Source of the DNA: Alistipes sp.
GTDB taxonomy: Bacteria > Bacteroidota > Bacteroidia > Bacteroidales > Rikenellaceae
Reading direction: 5' to 3'
DNA length: 42,758 nt
NCBI GenBank assembly: GCA_017629985.1
Contig: JAGBWD010000014.1
Span: forward strand, 1 to 42,758
Shown: positions 1 through 8,984 of the stretch, in pieces
How the letters are laid out: every line of letters begins with the position of its first letter
Position numbering within the stretch: the stretch's first letter is position 1
Made by a program: the position numbers and the translations under genes
Notes under the pieces: generated by a model
Database searches by the model: none
Told to the model about the DNA's origin: nothing
Seen by the model: only the letters and a program-made list of their open reading frames with translations

Positions 1-1104
1 AACTCTGCTATCGGTCCTTACAAGGGCGGTTTGCGTTTCCACCCAGCTGTTAACCCTTCAATGTTGAAGTTCCTCGGTTTCGAGCAGACTTTCAAGAACG
101 CTTTGACTACCCTTCCTATGGGTGGCGCAAAGGGTGGTGCTGATTTCAACCCAGTTGGCAAGTCTAACGGTGAGATCATGCGCTTCTGCCAGGCATTCAT
201 GCAGGAGTTGTGGAACAACATCGGCGTAGATACTGACGTTCCTGCTGGTGACGTAGGTGTTGGTGGCCGTGAGATCGGTTTCCTTAACGGTATGTATCAG
301 AAGCTTGCTCGCAAGTATCACACTGGCGTTTTGACAGGTAAGGGTGAGACTTGGGGTGGTTCTATCCTTCGTCCAGAGGCTACTGGTTACGGTGCGTTGT
401 ACTTCACAGAGCACATGTTGGCAAAGGCTGGTAAGAATATTAAGGATAAGACTGTTGCAGTTTCAGGTTTCGGTAACGTAGCTTGGGGTGCATCACAGAA
501 GGCTGTAGAGCTTGGCGCAAAGGTTGTTGCTATCTCTGGTCCAGACGGTGTATGTGAGATCCCTGGTGGTATCACTAACGAGATGATCGACTACATGCTT
601 GAGATGCGTGCTTCAAACCGCAACAAGGTTGAGGATATGGCTACAAAGTACCCAGAGGCATGTAAGTTCACAGCTGGTAAGAAGGCTTGGTCTGTAAAGT
701 GTGACATCGCTTTGCCATGTGCATTCCAGAACGAGTTGAACGAGGCTGATGCAAAGGAGCTTTTGGCAAACGGTACATGGTGTGTTGCTGAGGTATCTAA
801 CATGGGTTGTACTCCAGAGGCTATCAAGGCATTCCAGGACGCAGGTATCCTCTTCGCCCCAGGTAAGGCTGTTAACGCAGGTGGTGTAGCAACTTCAGGT
901 CTTGAGATGACTCAGAACTGTATGCACATCTCTTGGGCAGGTAAGGAGGTTGACGAGAAGCTTCACTTCATCATGGAGTCTATCCACGAGGCATGTGTTA
1001 AGTTCGGTCAGCAGCCAGACGGCTCTATCAACTACGTGAAGGGTGCTAACATCGCCGGCTTCATGAAGGTTGCACAGGCTATGCTTGAGCAGGGTATCAT
1101 CTAA
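1..1104 (+). CDS. gdhA: Glutamate dehydrogenase, NADP-type likely (5' truncated by window edge)
   Basis: Reversible reductive amination of 2-oxoglutarate to glutamate in the cytoplasm, the main ammonium-assimilation route in many Bacteroidales. The frame is open from base 1 and gives 367 residues; the hexameric family is usually about 445, so roughly 78 N-terminal residues lie outside the window. Visible signatures are GPYKGGLRFHP at the left edge, the catalytic-lysine motif PMGGAKGGADF (Lys about residue 44 of this fragment), PAGDVGVGGREIGF with the catalytic Asp about residue 84, and a Rossmann glycine motif SGFGNVAWGA. A Ser at the end of the second Rossmann strand (AISGPDG) suggests NADP(H), but that is weak evidence. 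The internal TTG at 31 is not a start, because homologous sequence runs upstream of it. A strong terminator follows, so this is the last gene of its transcript. Confidence 0.95.
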   Translation, partial: NSAIGPYKGGLRFHPAVNPSMLKFLGFEQTFKNALTTLPMGGAKGGADFNPVGKSNGEIMRFCQAFMQELWNNIGVDTDVPAGDVGVGGREIGFLNGMYQKLARKYHTGVLTGKGETWGGSILRPEATGYGALYFTEHMLAKAGKNIKDKTVAVSGFGNVAWGASQKAVELGAKVVAISGPDGVCEIPGGITNEMIDYMLEMRASNRNKVEDMATKYPEACKFTAGKKAWSVKCDIALPCAFQNELNEADAKELLANGTWCVAEVSNMGCTPEAIKAFQDAGILFAPGKAVNAGGVATSGLEMTQNCMHISWAGKEVDEKLHFIMESIHEACVKFGQQPDGSINYVKGANIAGFMKVAQAMLEQGII

Positions 1105-1145
1105 TAATTAGTTTGATAAGGGTCGTGTGACCCATCCCAAAGAAG

Positions 1146-1176
1146 AATCCCGAGGGTTTTCCCTCGGGATTTTTTT
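1146..1176 (+). terminator. Rho-independent terminator of gdhA
   Basis: Perfect 11-bp stem, AATCCCGAGGG (1146-1156) and CCCTCGGGATT (1161-1171), closed by a TTTT loop and followed by more T. A smaller hairpin, GGGTC-GTGT-GACCC, precedes it at 1120-1133. Confidence 0.93.
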
Positions 1177-1260
1177 GTTGTGATATTTGTGTGCTGGTGG
1201 CTCGTTAGAGGCTCTTTTCATAAGGTAATCCCCTCTGGCGAGAGGAAAAGTTTGTGATTA

Positions 1261-1296
1261 GGGAGTTTAGGGAATTTAGGGAATTTAGGGAATTTA
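1261..1296. repeat. 9-bp tandem repeat, four units
   Basis: Four head-to-tail copies of GGGAATTTA, the first with one change (GGGAGTTTA), followed by a partial GGGATT. It lies in the 254-base gap between the gdhA stop and the convergent PEGA gene. The rest of the gap (1177-1260 and 1297-1358) holds only a weak CCTCT-GGCG-AGAGG hairpin at 1232-1245 and no gene. Confidence 0.85.
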
Positions 1297-1358
1297 GGGA
1301 TTATGCTTTGCCGCCCTCTCCCCAAACTCACTATAGTTAGAAGCTTTAAGCCTAAATC

Positions 1359-3425
1359 TTAAAAAGCGGACACGGCACGCACAGAGACGATGCCGTCGTG
1401 GTACTTTAAGTTGTTGAAGGTGGTGGAGCCGTCATTCATATAGACACCCCACGCACGAATCTTTTTATTCTCCTCATACTCTGTTGAAGACCAGTACCAC
1501 TTGCTTTCTCCTATATCAATTAATCTAACGCCTCGCCACTTAAGAGTGCGATTTACGGCTTCGTGTACACTTCTATCAAGTAGCAATAGCTTCAACTCAT
1601 CCCTAGCTGGCAGATACCAATCCTTACCCTTGGCTCTGCACCACACAAAGGCTGGATACTCCGCACTATCCGAGCGCGACATAACCTTATCGGTATTAGC
1701 CTTACCATCACTCATGCTTGAAGCACCCGTTACAACTCTCCTTTTGTGTTGCGCACGACTACACCACTGCTTCTCAACTTGGTCGAGGCTCACAATCTTG
1801 CCATGCTGACCTGTGGCATCTACATAGAAGACAACACCCTGCTTTGTGCCATCATCGTAGTAGTCACCGACTTTATATACTTTGGTTGATTTGCCCGAAG
1901 TACTTGATGCCTGTGCTACAGGAACTATGCTCTTCACCTTTAATGACACACTTATCTCCTCGCTACCACCCTTGGCAACAACTATCTCCTTCTCGTAGGT
2001 GGTATAGCCATCGGCAACTATAGAGAGCTTATGCTTGCCTATTAAAACATTTTCTGTGAGGGGCGTGGTGCCTATCTCCTTGCCATTTATCAAAACGTGG
2101 GCTAGTGATGGCGTACTACGCACAGTGATAGTGCCGTAGATAGGTGTAGGCGCGGGAAGGGTAAACTGCTGGTTCATTGGCTCGCGCGTGAGCGTCTGCG
2201 ACAGCTGCATGCTACTATGTCCCTCCTTGCGAGTCTCGAAGATGTAGCTGCCTAGTGATAGCTTACCACTCCATGGTGACGGGCCAAGTAGCTGATTATT
2301 AGCATATATATCGCAGCTCGTGCCAGCATCGAGTGTGATATTCACATAGTCGGCAACAAGTGTTGGTGATAGGGTAAATGTAACCCCATCATCGATGGTG
2401 ATATTCTGCTCATATACCTCGTAATACTTCTGTATCACGCGCACCCTATGTTGGCCACTAGCGAGCTTATACTCTTTAATAGGCGCAGTGCCGATATTTT
2501 CGTCATCAACAAAGACCGCAGCACCGTGGAGTATCTCCGATTCTGGGGTATAGAGCCAGCCGTGTGCTGGGCGTAGCGAGATACTAGACTGAAGCTTTGT
2601 GCCTGCAACAACAAAGGTGCTACTCTCTGTGTAATAATCCTTTGCAGAGATGGTGTAGCTGTATGTGCCATTTGGTAGTAGAAGCTCCACTATACCCTGT
2701 GTATCAGGTATATACATCTTTTTATCTATGGTTACCGTAGCCTCTTTAGGCTCCACCTGCAGCACCACCCACTGTGGCTGCGACTGTGCGGTGTTCACCT
2801 CCACACGAAAGTGGATAGAGGTGGTAGTAACATCAATGTCACTCTCCGTGACGGCGCTACCATGCACCACGCGCACCTTATGGCTACCCATGGTGATACC
2901 CTCCACGGTAAGCTCCGAGGCGCTATTGGTGATGCCCTTGTACTCGCCATCGAGGTATATCTCGGCACCCTCGACACCGCCATTTATGATGATAGATTGC
3001 TGAATTCTCAACTCCGCCTCGAGGCGATACTCCTTATTACCCTCCAGATTTAGGGTTACTTCGTTAGAGTCGCCATACTTGTCGTGGTGGAGGTAGAAGC
3101 GTGTCTGCTCCTTGGCGGTCATCTCTAGGATAAGGCCGTTGCCCTCGGTGGCTACCTCGCGGCGCATAAGAGCTATGTTACCTCCCACAATCTTCACCGA
3201 GAGCTGGTCGATATCGGCTCTCGACATGCGGTTGATGCGCATCTTGATACGCGCACAGGGGCGCTTCGAGTGGTCGGGCTGAATCTTGTCGATAGCCACG
3301 CCCGTAAGCGCTCCCTGCTGCACAGGGGCAAAGCTCTGGGCGTCTATCTCGATGCTACGCTGTTGTTGCGCCATGACGACAACAGGGGCAATAATACTTA
3401 ATAGAAGTATGATTAGTTGTTTCAT
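1359..3425 (-). CDS. Secreted PEGA-repeat protein with C-terminal DUF1566-like domain
   Basis: Exact function unknown. A signal peptide (residues 1-20, ending VVVMAQ) sends it across the inner membrane. From about residue 145 to 490 I read five PEGA-type beta-sandwich repeats, each with a pattern like aeVyldGe.iGtaPl...l..G.H.i.v...gY. The clearest is the fifth (HVLINGKEIGTTPLTENVLI) and the fourth is degenerate. From about 515 a different domain starts with KVGDYYDDGTKQGVVFYVD and contains DWYLPARDELK and WYWSSTEYEENKKIRAW, resembling the DUF1566/Fibrobacter-major-domain family often found at the ends of surface proteins. PEGA repeats are generally thought to bind cell-surface material; that is family knowledge and not shown here. 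It is the last gene of a minus-strand run, 19 bases after the methyltransferase gene. Confidence 0.8.
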   Translation of the reverse strand: MKQLIILLLSIIAPVVVMAQQQRSIEIDAQSFAPVQQGALTGVAIDKIQPDHSKRPCARIKMRINRMSRADIDQLSVKIVGGNIALMRREVATEGNGLILEMTAKEQTRFYLHHDKYGDSNEVTLNLEGNKEYRLEAELRIQQSIIINGGVEGAEIYLDGEYKGITNSASELTVEGITMGSHKVRVVHGSAVTESDIDVTTTSIHFRVEVNTAQSQPQWVVLQVEPKEATVTIDKKMYIPDTQGIVELLLPNGTYSYTISAKDYYTESSTFVVAGTKLQSSISLRPAHGWLYTPESEILHGAAVFVDDENIGTAPIKEYKLASGQHRVRVIQKYYEVYEQNITIDDGVTFTLSPTLVADYVNITLDAGTSCDIYANNQLLGPSPWSGKLSLGSYIFETRKEGHSSMQLSQTLTREPMNQQFTLPAPTPIYGTITVRSTPSLAHVLINGKEIGTTPLTENVLIGKHKLSIVADGYTTYEKEIVVAKGGSEEISVSLKVKSIVPVAQASSTSGKSTKVYKVGDYYDDGTKQGVVFYVDATGQHGKIVSLDQVEKQWCSRAQHKRRVVTGASSMSDGKANTDKVMSRSDSAEYPAFVWCRAKGKDWYLPARDELKLLLLDRSVHEAVNRTLKWRGVRLIDIGESKWYWSSTEYEENKKIRAWGVYMNDGSTTFNNLKYHDGIVSVRAVSAF

Positions 3426-3444
3426 ATTTGCGCTAGAGTACGAT

Positions 3445-4182
3445 TTATCTTCGTCTGAATTCCGATAGGATGATGCCTGTTGCCATAGCCACGTTTAGTG
3501 ACTCCGAGGTGGGGCAGTCGGCAGGAAATGGAGGTATTAGAAGCTTGTGGGTGAGCATGTTGCGACACTCATCACTAACGCCACGACCCTCGTTGCCCAT
3601 AATGATAATACCCTTATTATCAAGTTTTTCGTGATATATATTGTTGCCATCGAGGAGCGTACCATATATATTCATGCCCATATCACGCGCCTCGTGGAGA
3701 AGTTTCGAAAGATTATCTACGTAGTGGATGCGAACACGAAGTATAGCACCCATTGTAGCCTGCACAACCTTTGGGTTGTAGCAGTCGGCACACTCCCTGG
3801 AGCAGATTATCTCCTCCACGCCAAACCAGTCGGCAAGGCGGATTATGGTGCCTAGGTTTCCGGGGTTTTGCACCCCGTCAAGTGCCACAACAAGCTTGTG
3901 GCAAAGCTTATCAATGGATAGTCGATTGTTAGGCTGCTCAACAACGGCAAGCATCGTGGTAGGCGTGGTGAGCTGCGAGATGCGCTCCATCTCCTGTTTT
4001 GTGATAAGCTCGATGTTTGCGCCCTTATGTTTCGCATCGGTGGTTAGCACTCTGCGCACCACAAAGTGTGAGTCAAGAATCTCCTCGACAAGTTTCTCGC
4101 CCTCGGCGATAAATAGTCGCTCTCTGTCGCGCTCACGTTTATCCTTAAGCGCACGAAGTTGCTGAATCTCTGCCTTTGTCAT
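3445..4182 (-). CDS. TrmH/SpoU-family RNA 2'-O-methyltransferase
   Basis: Predicted SAM-dependent 2'-O-ribose methyltransferase acting on rRNA or tRNA; the target nucleotide cannot be read from sequence. The N-terminal part (FIAEGEKLVEEIL) resembles the SpoU substrate-binding domain. The knotted SPOUT domain shows all three motifs: NPGNLGTIIRLADWFG, IIMGNEGRGVS and SESLNVAMATGIILSEF near the C-terminus. The frame is open further upstream to 4248, but I place the start at 4182 (245 aa). That ATG overlaps the rnz stop as ATGA, a standard coupling arrangement, and the extra 22 upstream residues look non-homologous and lie inside rnz. The PEGA gene follows after 19 bases. Confidence 0.9.
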   Translation of the reverse strand: MTKAEIQQLRALKDKRERDRERLFIAEGEKLVEEILDSHFVVRRVLTTDAKHKGANIELITKQEMERISQLTTPTTMLAVVEQPNNRLSIDKLCHKLVVALDGVQNPGNLGTIIRLADWFGVEEIICSRECADCYNPKVVQATMGAILRVRIHYVDNLSKLLHEARDMGMNIYGTLLDGNNIYHEKLDNKGIIIMGNEGRGVSDECRNMLTHKLLIPPFPADCPTSESLNVAMATGIILSEFRRR

Positions 4183-5099
4183 CGTTCTCCGATATAAAAT
4201 GTCTCGCCCTCGGTGGCGATATCCGTATTTGGAAATATGGTGCGACACTCCTCTACAAGCTCCTCAAGATTCTTATATCGCGATGAGAAGTGTCCTATAA
4301 TCAGGCGTTTAGCCTCGGCAAGTTCTGCCACACGTGCCGCCTGATGTGTTGTGGCATGACCACGTCCCTTTGCCCACTTATCCTCCTTTGCCGAGTAGGT
4401 GGTCTCGTGATAGAGGAGGTCTACGCCATGTACACGCTCTGCGGCCTTTGCCGAGTAGTTAGTATCTGAAAGATAGGCGTAGGAGCGTGCATCGTAGGGC
4501 TTGTAGGTGAGTGTGCTATTGGCTATCACCTCACCGCTCTCGAGGGTTATATCCTCGCCACGCTTTGCCGCAACAATTTGTGCTATGGAGAGTCCATAGC
4601 GCTCTATTTTGAATTTATCGACATTTAGCCCTGGCTCCTTCTCCTTGAATAGGTATCCTGCAGTGGGTATTCTATGTCGTAGGGGTACAGCCCACACCTC
4701 AAGAGTGCTATTCTCCATGACTATATAATGCTCCGTGGTGCGTACCTCGTGCCACTTCACTTCGTAGGGAAGGTCGTCCCAGAAGTATTTGCGGTGGTAC
4801 TCCAGAATCTCACCCATAGGCGCTGGGGCATATATATCCAATGGTGTGCGCTTACCCTCTAAACCTAGCGTTGCGATAAGCGGAAAGAGACCAAAGCAGT
4901 GGTCTCCGTGGAGATGTGAGATAAAAACAGCGCGTAGGCGTAGCGGATTAATGCCACGCCTTACGAGCTGTTGCTGGACGCCCTCACCAGCATCAACGAG
5001 GTAATACTGCTCGTTGAGATTTACCACCTGCGCCGAAGGGTGTGCCTTGGGCGTAGGCTTTGCCGATGAGTTTCCAAGTATCGTTACGCTAAACGACAT
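4179..5099 (-). CDS. rnz: Ribonuclease Z
   Basis: Zinc-dependent endonuclease of the metallo-beta-lactamase fold that removes 3' trailers from tRNA precursors. The 306-residue length is normal for the bacterial short form. Metal-binding motifs visible are SHLHGDHCFGL (the HxHxDH core, about residues 60-70), the Asp in LSDTNYS, the His in YHETTY, the exosite-side RGHATTHQAA, and GHFSSRY near the C-terminus. Its start lies 6 bases after the trxB stop and its stop overlaps the methyltransferase start by 4 bases, so these genes are probably translated from one message. Confidence 0.95.
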   Translation of the reverse strand: MSFSVTILGNSSAKPTPKAHPSAQVVNLNEQYYLVDAGEGVQQQLVRRGINPLRLRAVFISHLHGDHCFGLFPLIATLGLEGKRTPLDIYAPAPMGEILEYHRKYFWDDLPYEVKWHEVRTTEHYIVMENSTLEVWAVPLRHRIPTAGYLFKEKEPGLNVDKFKIERYGLSIAQIVAAKRGEDITLESGEVIANSTLTYKPYDARSYAYLSDTNYSAKAAERVHGVDLLYHETTYSAKEDKWAKGRGHATTHQAARVAELAEAKRLIIGHFSSRYKNLEELVEECRTIFPNTDIATEGETFYIGER

Positions 5100-5105
5100 G
5101 TGTGA

Positions 5106-6029
5106 TTACTGTGCAAGCAACCAACGCTCACAGTCAAGAGCTGCAATACAGCCTGAACCTGCAGCAGTGATAGCCTGACGGTAGTGTGGGTCCTTCACGT
5201 CACCAGCAGCAAATACACCCTCTACAGATGTCTTTGATGTGCCTGGAATAACCTTGATGTAGCCCTGCTCATCAAGCTCAAGCTGACCCTTCAACACCTC
5301 TACGTTAGGGTGGTGACCGATAGCTAGGAAGAAACCCATGATGTCGAGAACACGCTCCTCACCCGATGTGCTTACTACGCGAACACCTGTTACGCCATCC
5401 TCATCGCCGAGAACCTCTGCTGTGTTATGCTCGAAGAGAACCTCGATATTTGGAGTGTTGAACACACGCTCCTGCATAGCCTTTGATGCGCGGAGGTAGT
5501 TCTTGCGTACGATAAGATATACCTTCTTGCAGATAGATGCAAGGTATGTAGCCTCCTCACATGCTGTGTCACCGCCACCAACAACGGCAACATCCTGCTT
5601 GCGGTAGAAGAAACCGTCACATGTAGCGCAGGCACTAACACCCATACCACGATACTTTGCCTCTGACTCCAAGCCGAGGTACTTTGCTGAAGCACCTGTA
5701 CATACGATAACAGCATCTGCCTCAATCTGATGCTCGTGGTCTACGGTAGCCTTGAAAGGACGCTGTGAGAGGTCGATGTCGGTGATGATGCCGCGGCGTA
5801 CGTCAGCGCCAAAGCGCAATGCCTGCTTACGCAAGTCCTCCATCATTAGAGTACCTGTGATACCCTCTGGGTAACCTGGGAAATTCTCAATCTCGGTAGT
5901 AGTTGTAAGCTGACCACCTGGCTCAATACCCTCATAAAGAACTGGTGAGAGGTTAGCACGTGAAGTGTAGATAGCAGCAGTAAAACCTGCAGGGCCGCTA
6001 CCAATAATAAGAACTCTTACTTTCTCCAT
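5106..6029 (-). CDS. trxB: Thioredoxin-disulfide reductase
   Basis: FAD- and NADPH-dependent flavoenzyme that keeps thioredoxin reduced in the cytoplasm. The 307 residues match the low-molecular-weight type. The FAD-binding GSGPAGFTAAIYTSRA is at residues 10-25, the redox-active pair is in CATCDG, the NADPH-binding glycine motif is VVGGGDTACEEA, and the second FAD motif is FAAGDVKD near the end. A 40-base gap containing no clear promoter separates it from the DUF4954 gene upstream. Confidence 0.96.
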   Translation of the reverse strand: MEKVRVLIIGSGPAGFTAAIYTSRANLSPVLYEGIEPGGQLTTTTEIENFPGYPEGITGTLMMEDLRKQALRFGADVRRGIITDIDLSQRPFKATVDHEHQIEADAVIVCTGASAKYLGLESEAKYRGMGVSACATCDGFFYRKQDVAVVGGGDTACEEATYLASICKKVYLIVRKNYLRASKAMQERVFNTPNIEVLFEHNTAEVLGDEDGVTGVRVVSTSGEERVLDIMGFFLAIGHHPNVEVLKGQLELDEQGYIKVIPGTSKTSVEGVFAAGDVKDPHYRQAITAAGSGCIAALDCERWLLAQ

Positions 6030-6069
6030 AATTTTTAGTTTTTAGTTAAGTTGTATATAGTCTGAAACT

Positions 6070-7785
6070 CTATCGTGTATTTCTGAAGTCCGCCACTTGC
6101 TCCGCCTCCTCGCGGTAGTCGTAGCCGTAGCCCACCATCATATCTAGTCCTGTGTCGCGCTGTCGGTCCGCCTCGGTCGCCTCGCGCATGTGGTTCAGGA
6201 TGTTGTGTGATGAGGCGATGATGGCCTCCACCTCTCCGTCATCGGGCTGCGAACCTGTGAGTTGTGAGAGCAGGCCGTAGGCGTATGCCGCAGCCATATC
6301 TCGGTACTCTAACATCAACCTATCAAACTCCGCCTGAACCTGCTGAAGTGATATTTGTGATGTGGCTATTCGCTCCATTATCTGCTCAACAATGCCGAGG
6401 GGAAGATATTGTCCTGCAAGGTCTATCCACTCTGTGCCGTCATACCTGCCACTGCGATAATCACCACCCTCGAGGAGCGAGCCTATAGATGCGGCGATGG
6501 CACTATTGTAGAGCTTTATACCGCGCGTAACCATCGAGGCGCGTATCGTGGTGCGGTTATAGTTGTAGCTCTTTGCCTCGGGGTCCTCCTCCTGAAAGCG
6601 TGTGAGAGTGTCAATGCCGCGTAACATCTTACCAAGGATGAAGGGGTTAAACTCCTCGAAACAGATGTTGTCGCGCTTCAAGGTACGTTTGTCACGACTC
6701 TTCCACTTCTCAATATCGCGGATAGTACCATAACTCTTTAGCGCTAGAGCTGGCATAAGCAGCGACTCTCCACCCTCTTCGATGAGGTATGAGAAGGGCA
6801 TATCCTGTGTGTCGTGATGTCGTGTGTGACGTCCTAGAACTACGGTATATGGGCCCTCAATGGCTGGTGACATCACGTATGCGCTACTTCCAAACTTTGT
6901 ACCTCGCTGATGCACAGCCTGATGCACAGCGCCACTTTTGAAGAGGTGGTTAGATTGGTTAGTGCCGCTACCAGCGTTAAAGAACGAAAAGATACCAGCG
7001 ATAAGCAGCGATGACTTATGGTGTGACACGGTGAAGGGCCCTGCAAAGACCGATGCCGCCTCTCCATTCTCAAAGTGGCAGTTGGCAAACATAAGGGTAT
7101 CAACAGCCGTAAAGCCATTGCTCACAACGCTATTCTCACCTACGAAGCAACGCTCGATGCTCGAAGCTCCATCTACGCGAGCGTTGTTGTCGATGATAAA
7201 GTCTCGCGCACGAACATCAATACCCACATACGAACCTTGTCCCACTGTGCCATTCTCAAGGTGCGAGGTACCCTCAATGGTGCAGCTCTCCTCTATGGCC
7301 ACCTCGCGAATGAAGCGAGCGCCAACAACGGAGCTATTGTCACCTATGCGTCCCATCGAGGCTTTGTGCTTTTCTACACGCTCCATAACTAGGCTTTGTA
7401 GGCGCTCCACCATCGCCGTACGATTGCGCATCATGGTCATTAGGTATGCAACCTGTGACGACAACTCCCTGAAGATAAGTATGGCGCGACCCCCATTTTC
7501 ATTTACCGCAGCGACCCTAGTACCCTCGCCAAACGTAGTGCTATGGCGACACTCCATGCGTAGCACATCATCAACAACGCAGTTGCTGCCTATCACATAG
7601 TTCGAGATTGTGGAGTCTATAATACGTGTATTGCTGCCTATAGTAACATCACCCTCGAAGCGCACATTACGTAGTTGCTCCGCGCGAAAGTCCTCGGAAA
7701 CAAGAAGTCGCTCCCAACTCTCGGCGTGGCAACCGCGCGAGGTAAGCGCCTCACGCTCGGTATCTGTTGTTACTCTATACAGCAT
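6070..7785 (-). CDS. DUF4954-type protein with a predicted left-handed beta-helix
   Basis: Molecular function unknown. The start (LYRVTTDTEREALTSRGC) and overall plan match what I recall of the DUF4954 family, found mainly in Bacteroidota; members are usually somewhat longer than these 571 residues. Residues about 40-270 are rich in short hydrophobic repeats (for example VTIGSNTRIIDSTISNYVIG and VGENSVVSNGF) typical of hexapeptide left-handed beta-helices of sugar-nucleotide and acyl transferases. The C-terminal half is helical and charged and has no motif I recognise. It sits 2 bases after rsmG and so is probably co-transcribed with it. Family members are sometimes annotated as UDP-GlcNAc pyrophosphorylase-like, but I see no nucleotidyltransferase signature. 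Confidence 0.75.
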   Translation of the reverse strand: MLYRVTTDTEREALTSRGCHAESWERLLVSEDFRAEQLRNVRFEGDVTIGSNTRIIDSTISNYVIGSNCVVDDVLRMECRHSTTFGEGTRVAAVNENGGRAILIFRELSSQVAYLMTMMRNRTAMVERLQSLVMERVEKHKASMGRIGDNSSVVGARFIREVAIEESCTIEGTSHLENGTVGQGSYVGIDVRARDFIIDNNARVDGASSIERCFVGENSVVSNGFTAVDTLMFANCHFENGEAASVFAGPFTVSHHKSSLLIAGIFSFFNAGSGTNQSNHLFKSGAVHQAVHQRGTKFGSSAYVMSPAIEGPYTVVLGRHTRHHDTQDMPFSYLIEEGGESLLMPALALKSYGTIRDIEKWKSRDKRTLKRDNICFEEFNPFILGKMLRGIDTLTRFQEEDPEAKSYNYNRTTIRASMVTRGIKLYNSAIAASIGSLLEGGDYRSGRYDGTEWIDLAGQYLPLGIVEQIMERIATSQISLQQVQAEFDRLMLEYRDMAAAYAYGLLSQLTGSQPDDGEVEAIIASSHNILNHMREATEADRQRDTGLDMMVGYGYDYREEAEQVADFRNTR

Positions 7786-7787
7786 AG

Positions 7788-8414
7788 CTACTTAAATGGA
7801 GTGTACACCACTCTCTTTGTGTCGAAAAATTCATCCTCAAACATGGTACGTATGTCGTAGATATCCCATCTGCGGTGTGTCGCAGCAAGCTCCTCGGCGA
7901 GGTCGCCACCCTTGAGGTATAGGATACCATTGGGGAGTGTGCCTTGATGCCCCTTGCGGAGTAATGGCCATGCCCAAGGCATAAAACGTGCCATCTCTGT
8001 TACGGCGCGAGATACCACATAGTCAAACTTCTCGCCAACGCTTTCGGCACGGCAGTTTAGTGCGCGAAGGTTCTCAATCTTTGCACCCTCCTTAACGCCC
8101 TCGACAACACGAATCTTCTTACCTATAGAGTCTACACCTACAAACTCCACCTCGGGGAAGAGTATGGCAAGAGGTACTGAAGGAAATCCTCCTCCGCAGC
8201 CGATGTCGATAACCTTTGCTCCAGCCTCGAACTGACACACCTTGGCAATAGCCAATGAGTGGAGGATGTGGCGAGTATAGAGGTGTTCCATATCCTTGCG
8301 CGACACTACGTTTATGCGTGTGTTCCACTCCTCGTATAACGCACCAAGGGTCTTAAATTGCTCTCGCTGATAATCCGTAATGTCGAAATATTTCTCTATA
8401 ATCTCGTGTTTCAT
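7788..8414 (-). CDS. rsmG: 16S rRNA (guanine-527-N7)-methyltransferase
   Basis: SAM-dependent methylation of G527 in the 530 loop of 16S rRNA; loss gives low-level streptomycin resistance in other bacteria. The 208-residue length is normal. The class-I fold is clear: motif I VIDIGCGGGFPSVPLAILFP (about residues 70-90), an acidic strand end in FVGVDSIGKK, the RALNCRAESV strand and the FDYVVSRAVTEM motif characteristic of the GidB family. It lies 12 bases downstream of the ECF sigma gene and 2 bases upstream of the DUF4954 gene. Confidence 0.95.
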   Translation of the reverse strand: MKHEIIEKYFDITDYQREQFKTLGALYEEWNTRINVVSRKDMEHLYTRHILHSLAIAKVCQFEAGAKVIDIGCGGGFPSVPLAILFPEVEFVGVDSIGKKIRVVEGVKEGAKIENLRALNCRAESVGEKFDYVVSRAVTEMARFMPWAWPLLRKGHQGTLPNGILYLKGGDLAEELAATHRRWDIYDIRTMFEDEFFDTKRVVYTPFK

Positions 8415-8426
8415 AGTAGGTTAGCG

Positions 8427-8984
8427 TTACTCCTTATCAACAATAATTTTGCAGACAGCAGCACGCGCACGGCGTATTTGTGTCTTTATGGTATTTAGGG
8501 GTTTTCCCAATTTTTCAGCAATCTCCTCGTAGGAGTACTCCTCCAGGAAGCGCATCTCAATCACCTGGCGATACTCCTCTGAAAGCTCATCCAGAGCAGC
8601 GTAAAAGTGGTTGCGGCTCTGATTTATTATCACCGACTCCTCGGGAGTGGGCGTTGTAGCCTGTGGTGAGCGAAAACGCTCATCTATGGAGATGTCATCC
8701 ACGCGGCGGCGTAGGTGGTCTATCAACGTGTTGCGAGCTATGGTATATATCCACTGACCAAAGGAGTAGTTGGTGGAGTACTTATCGAGGTGTAGGTATA
8801 CCTTGATAAAGGTCTCCTGCAGCAGGTCACTTGCCATCGCCTTATCGCCTAGACGCTGCTCAAAGAGGAGTGTCAGAGCGTCACGATAGCGTGTGAAGAG
8901 GTGCTCAAAGGCCTGCTGGTCCCCCGCCGAGGCTAACTCCACAAGGTGGGTGTCCGTAGCTACGATATAATCATCTATCTCCAT
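8427..8984 (-). CDS. ECF-type RNA polymerase sigma factor
   Basis: A sigma-70 family factor with only regions 2 and 4. Region 2 covers residues about 25-95 and includes DLLQETFIKVYLHLDKY and WIYTIARNTLIDHLRRR. Region 4 covers about 130-180, with LSEEYRQVIEMRFLEEYSYE and a helix-turn-helix in IAEKLGKPLNTIKTQIRRAR. The 185 residues fit the class. Its first 10 bases overlap the 3' end of the glycosyltransferase gene. No anti-sigma gene lies next to it, which is unlike many ECF pairs. Conserved housekeeping ECF factors without a partner do occur in Bacteroidota. Target promoters cannot be inferred from this window. Confidence 0.92.
   Translation of the reverse strand: MEIDDYIVATDTHLVELASAGDQQAFEHLFTRYRDALTLLFEQRLGDKAMASDLLQETFIKVYLHLDKYSTNYSFGQWIYTIARNTLIDHLRRRVDDISIDERFRSPQATTPTPEESVIINQSRNHFYAALDELSEEYRQVIEMRFLEEYSYEEIAEKLGKPLNTIKTQIRRARAAVCKIIVDKE

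Noticed and set aside
1232-1245. Short CCTCT-GGCG-AGAGG hairpin considered as a second terminator
   Set aside because: Only 5 bp, with no T-run after it and a strong terminator just upstream.
6938-7600. 220-residue plus-strand frame
   Set aside because: Antisense to the DUF4954-type gene; low-complexity Ser/Thr/Arg composition typical of a shadow frame.
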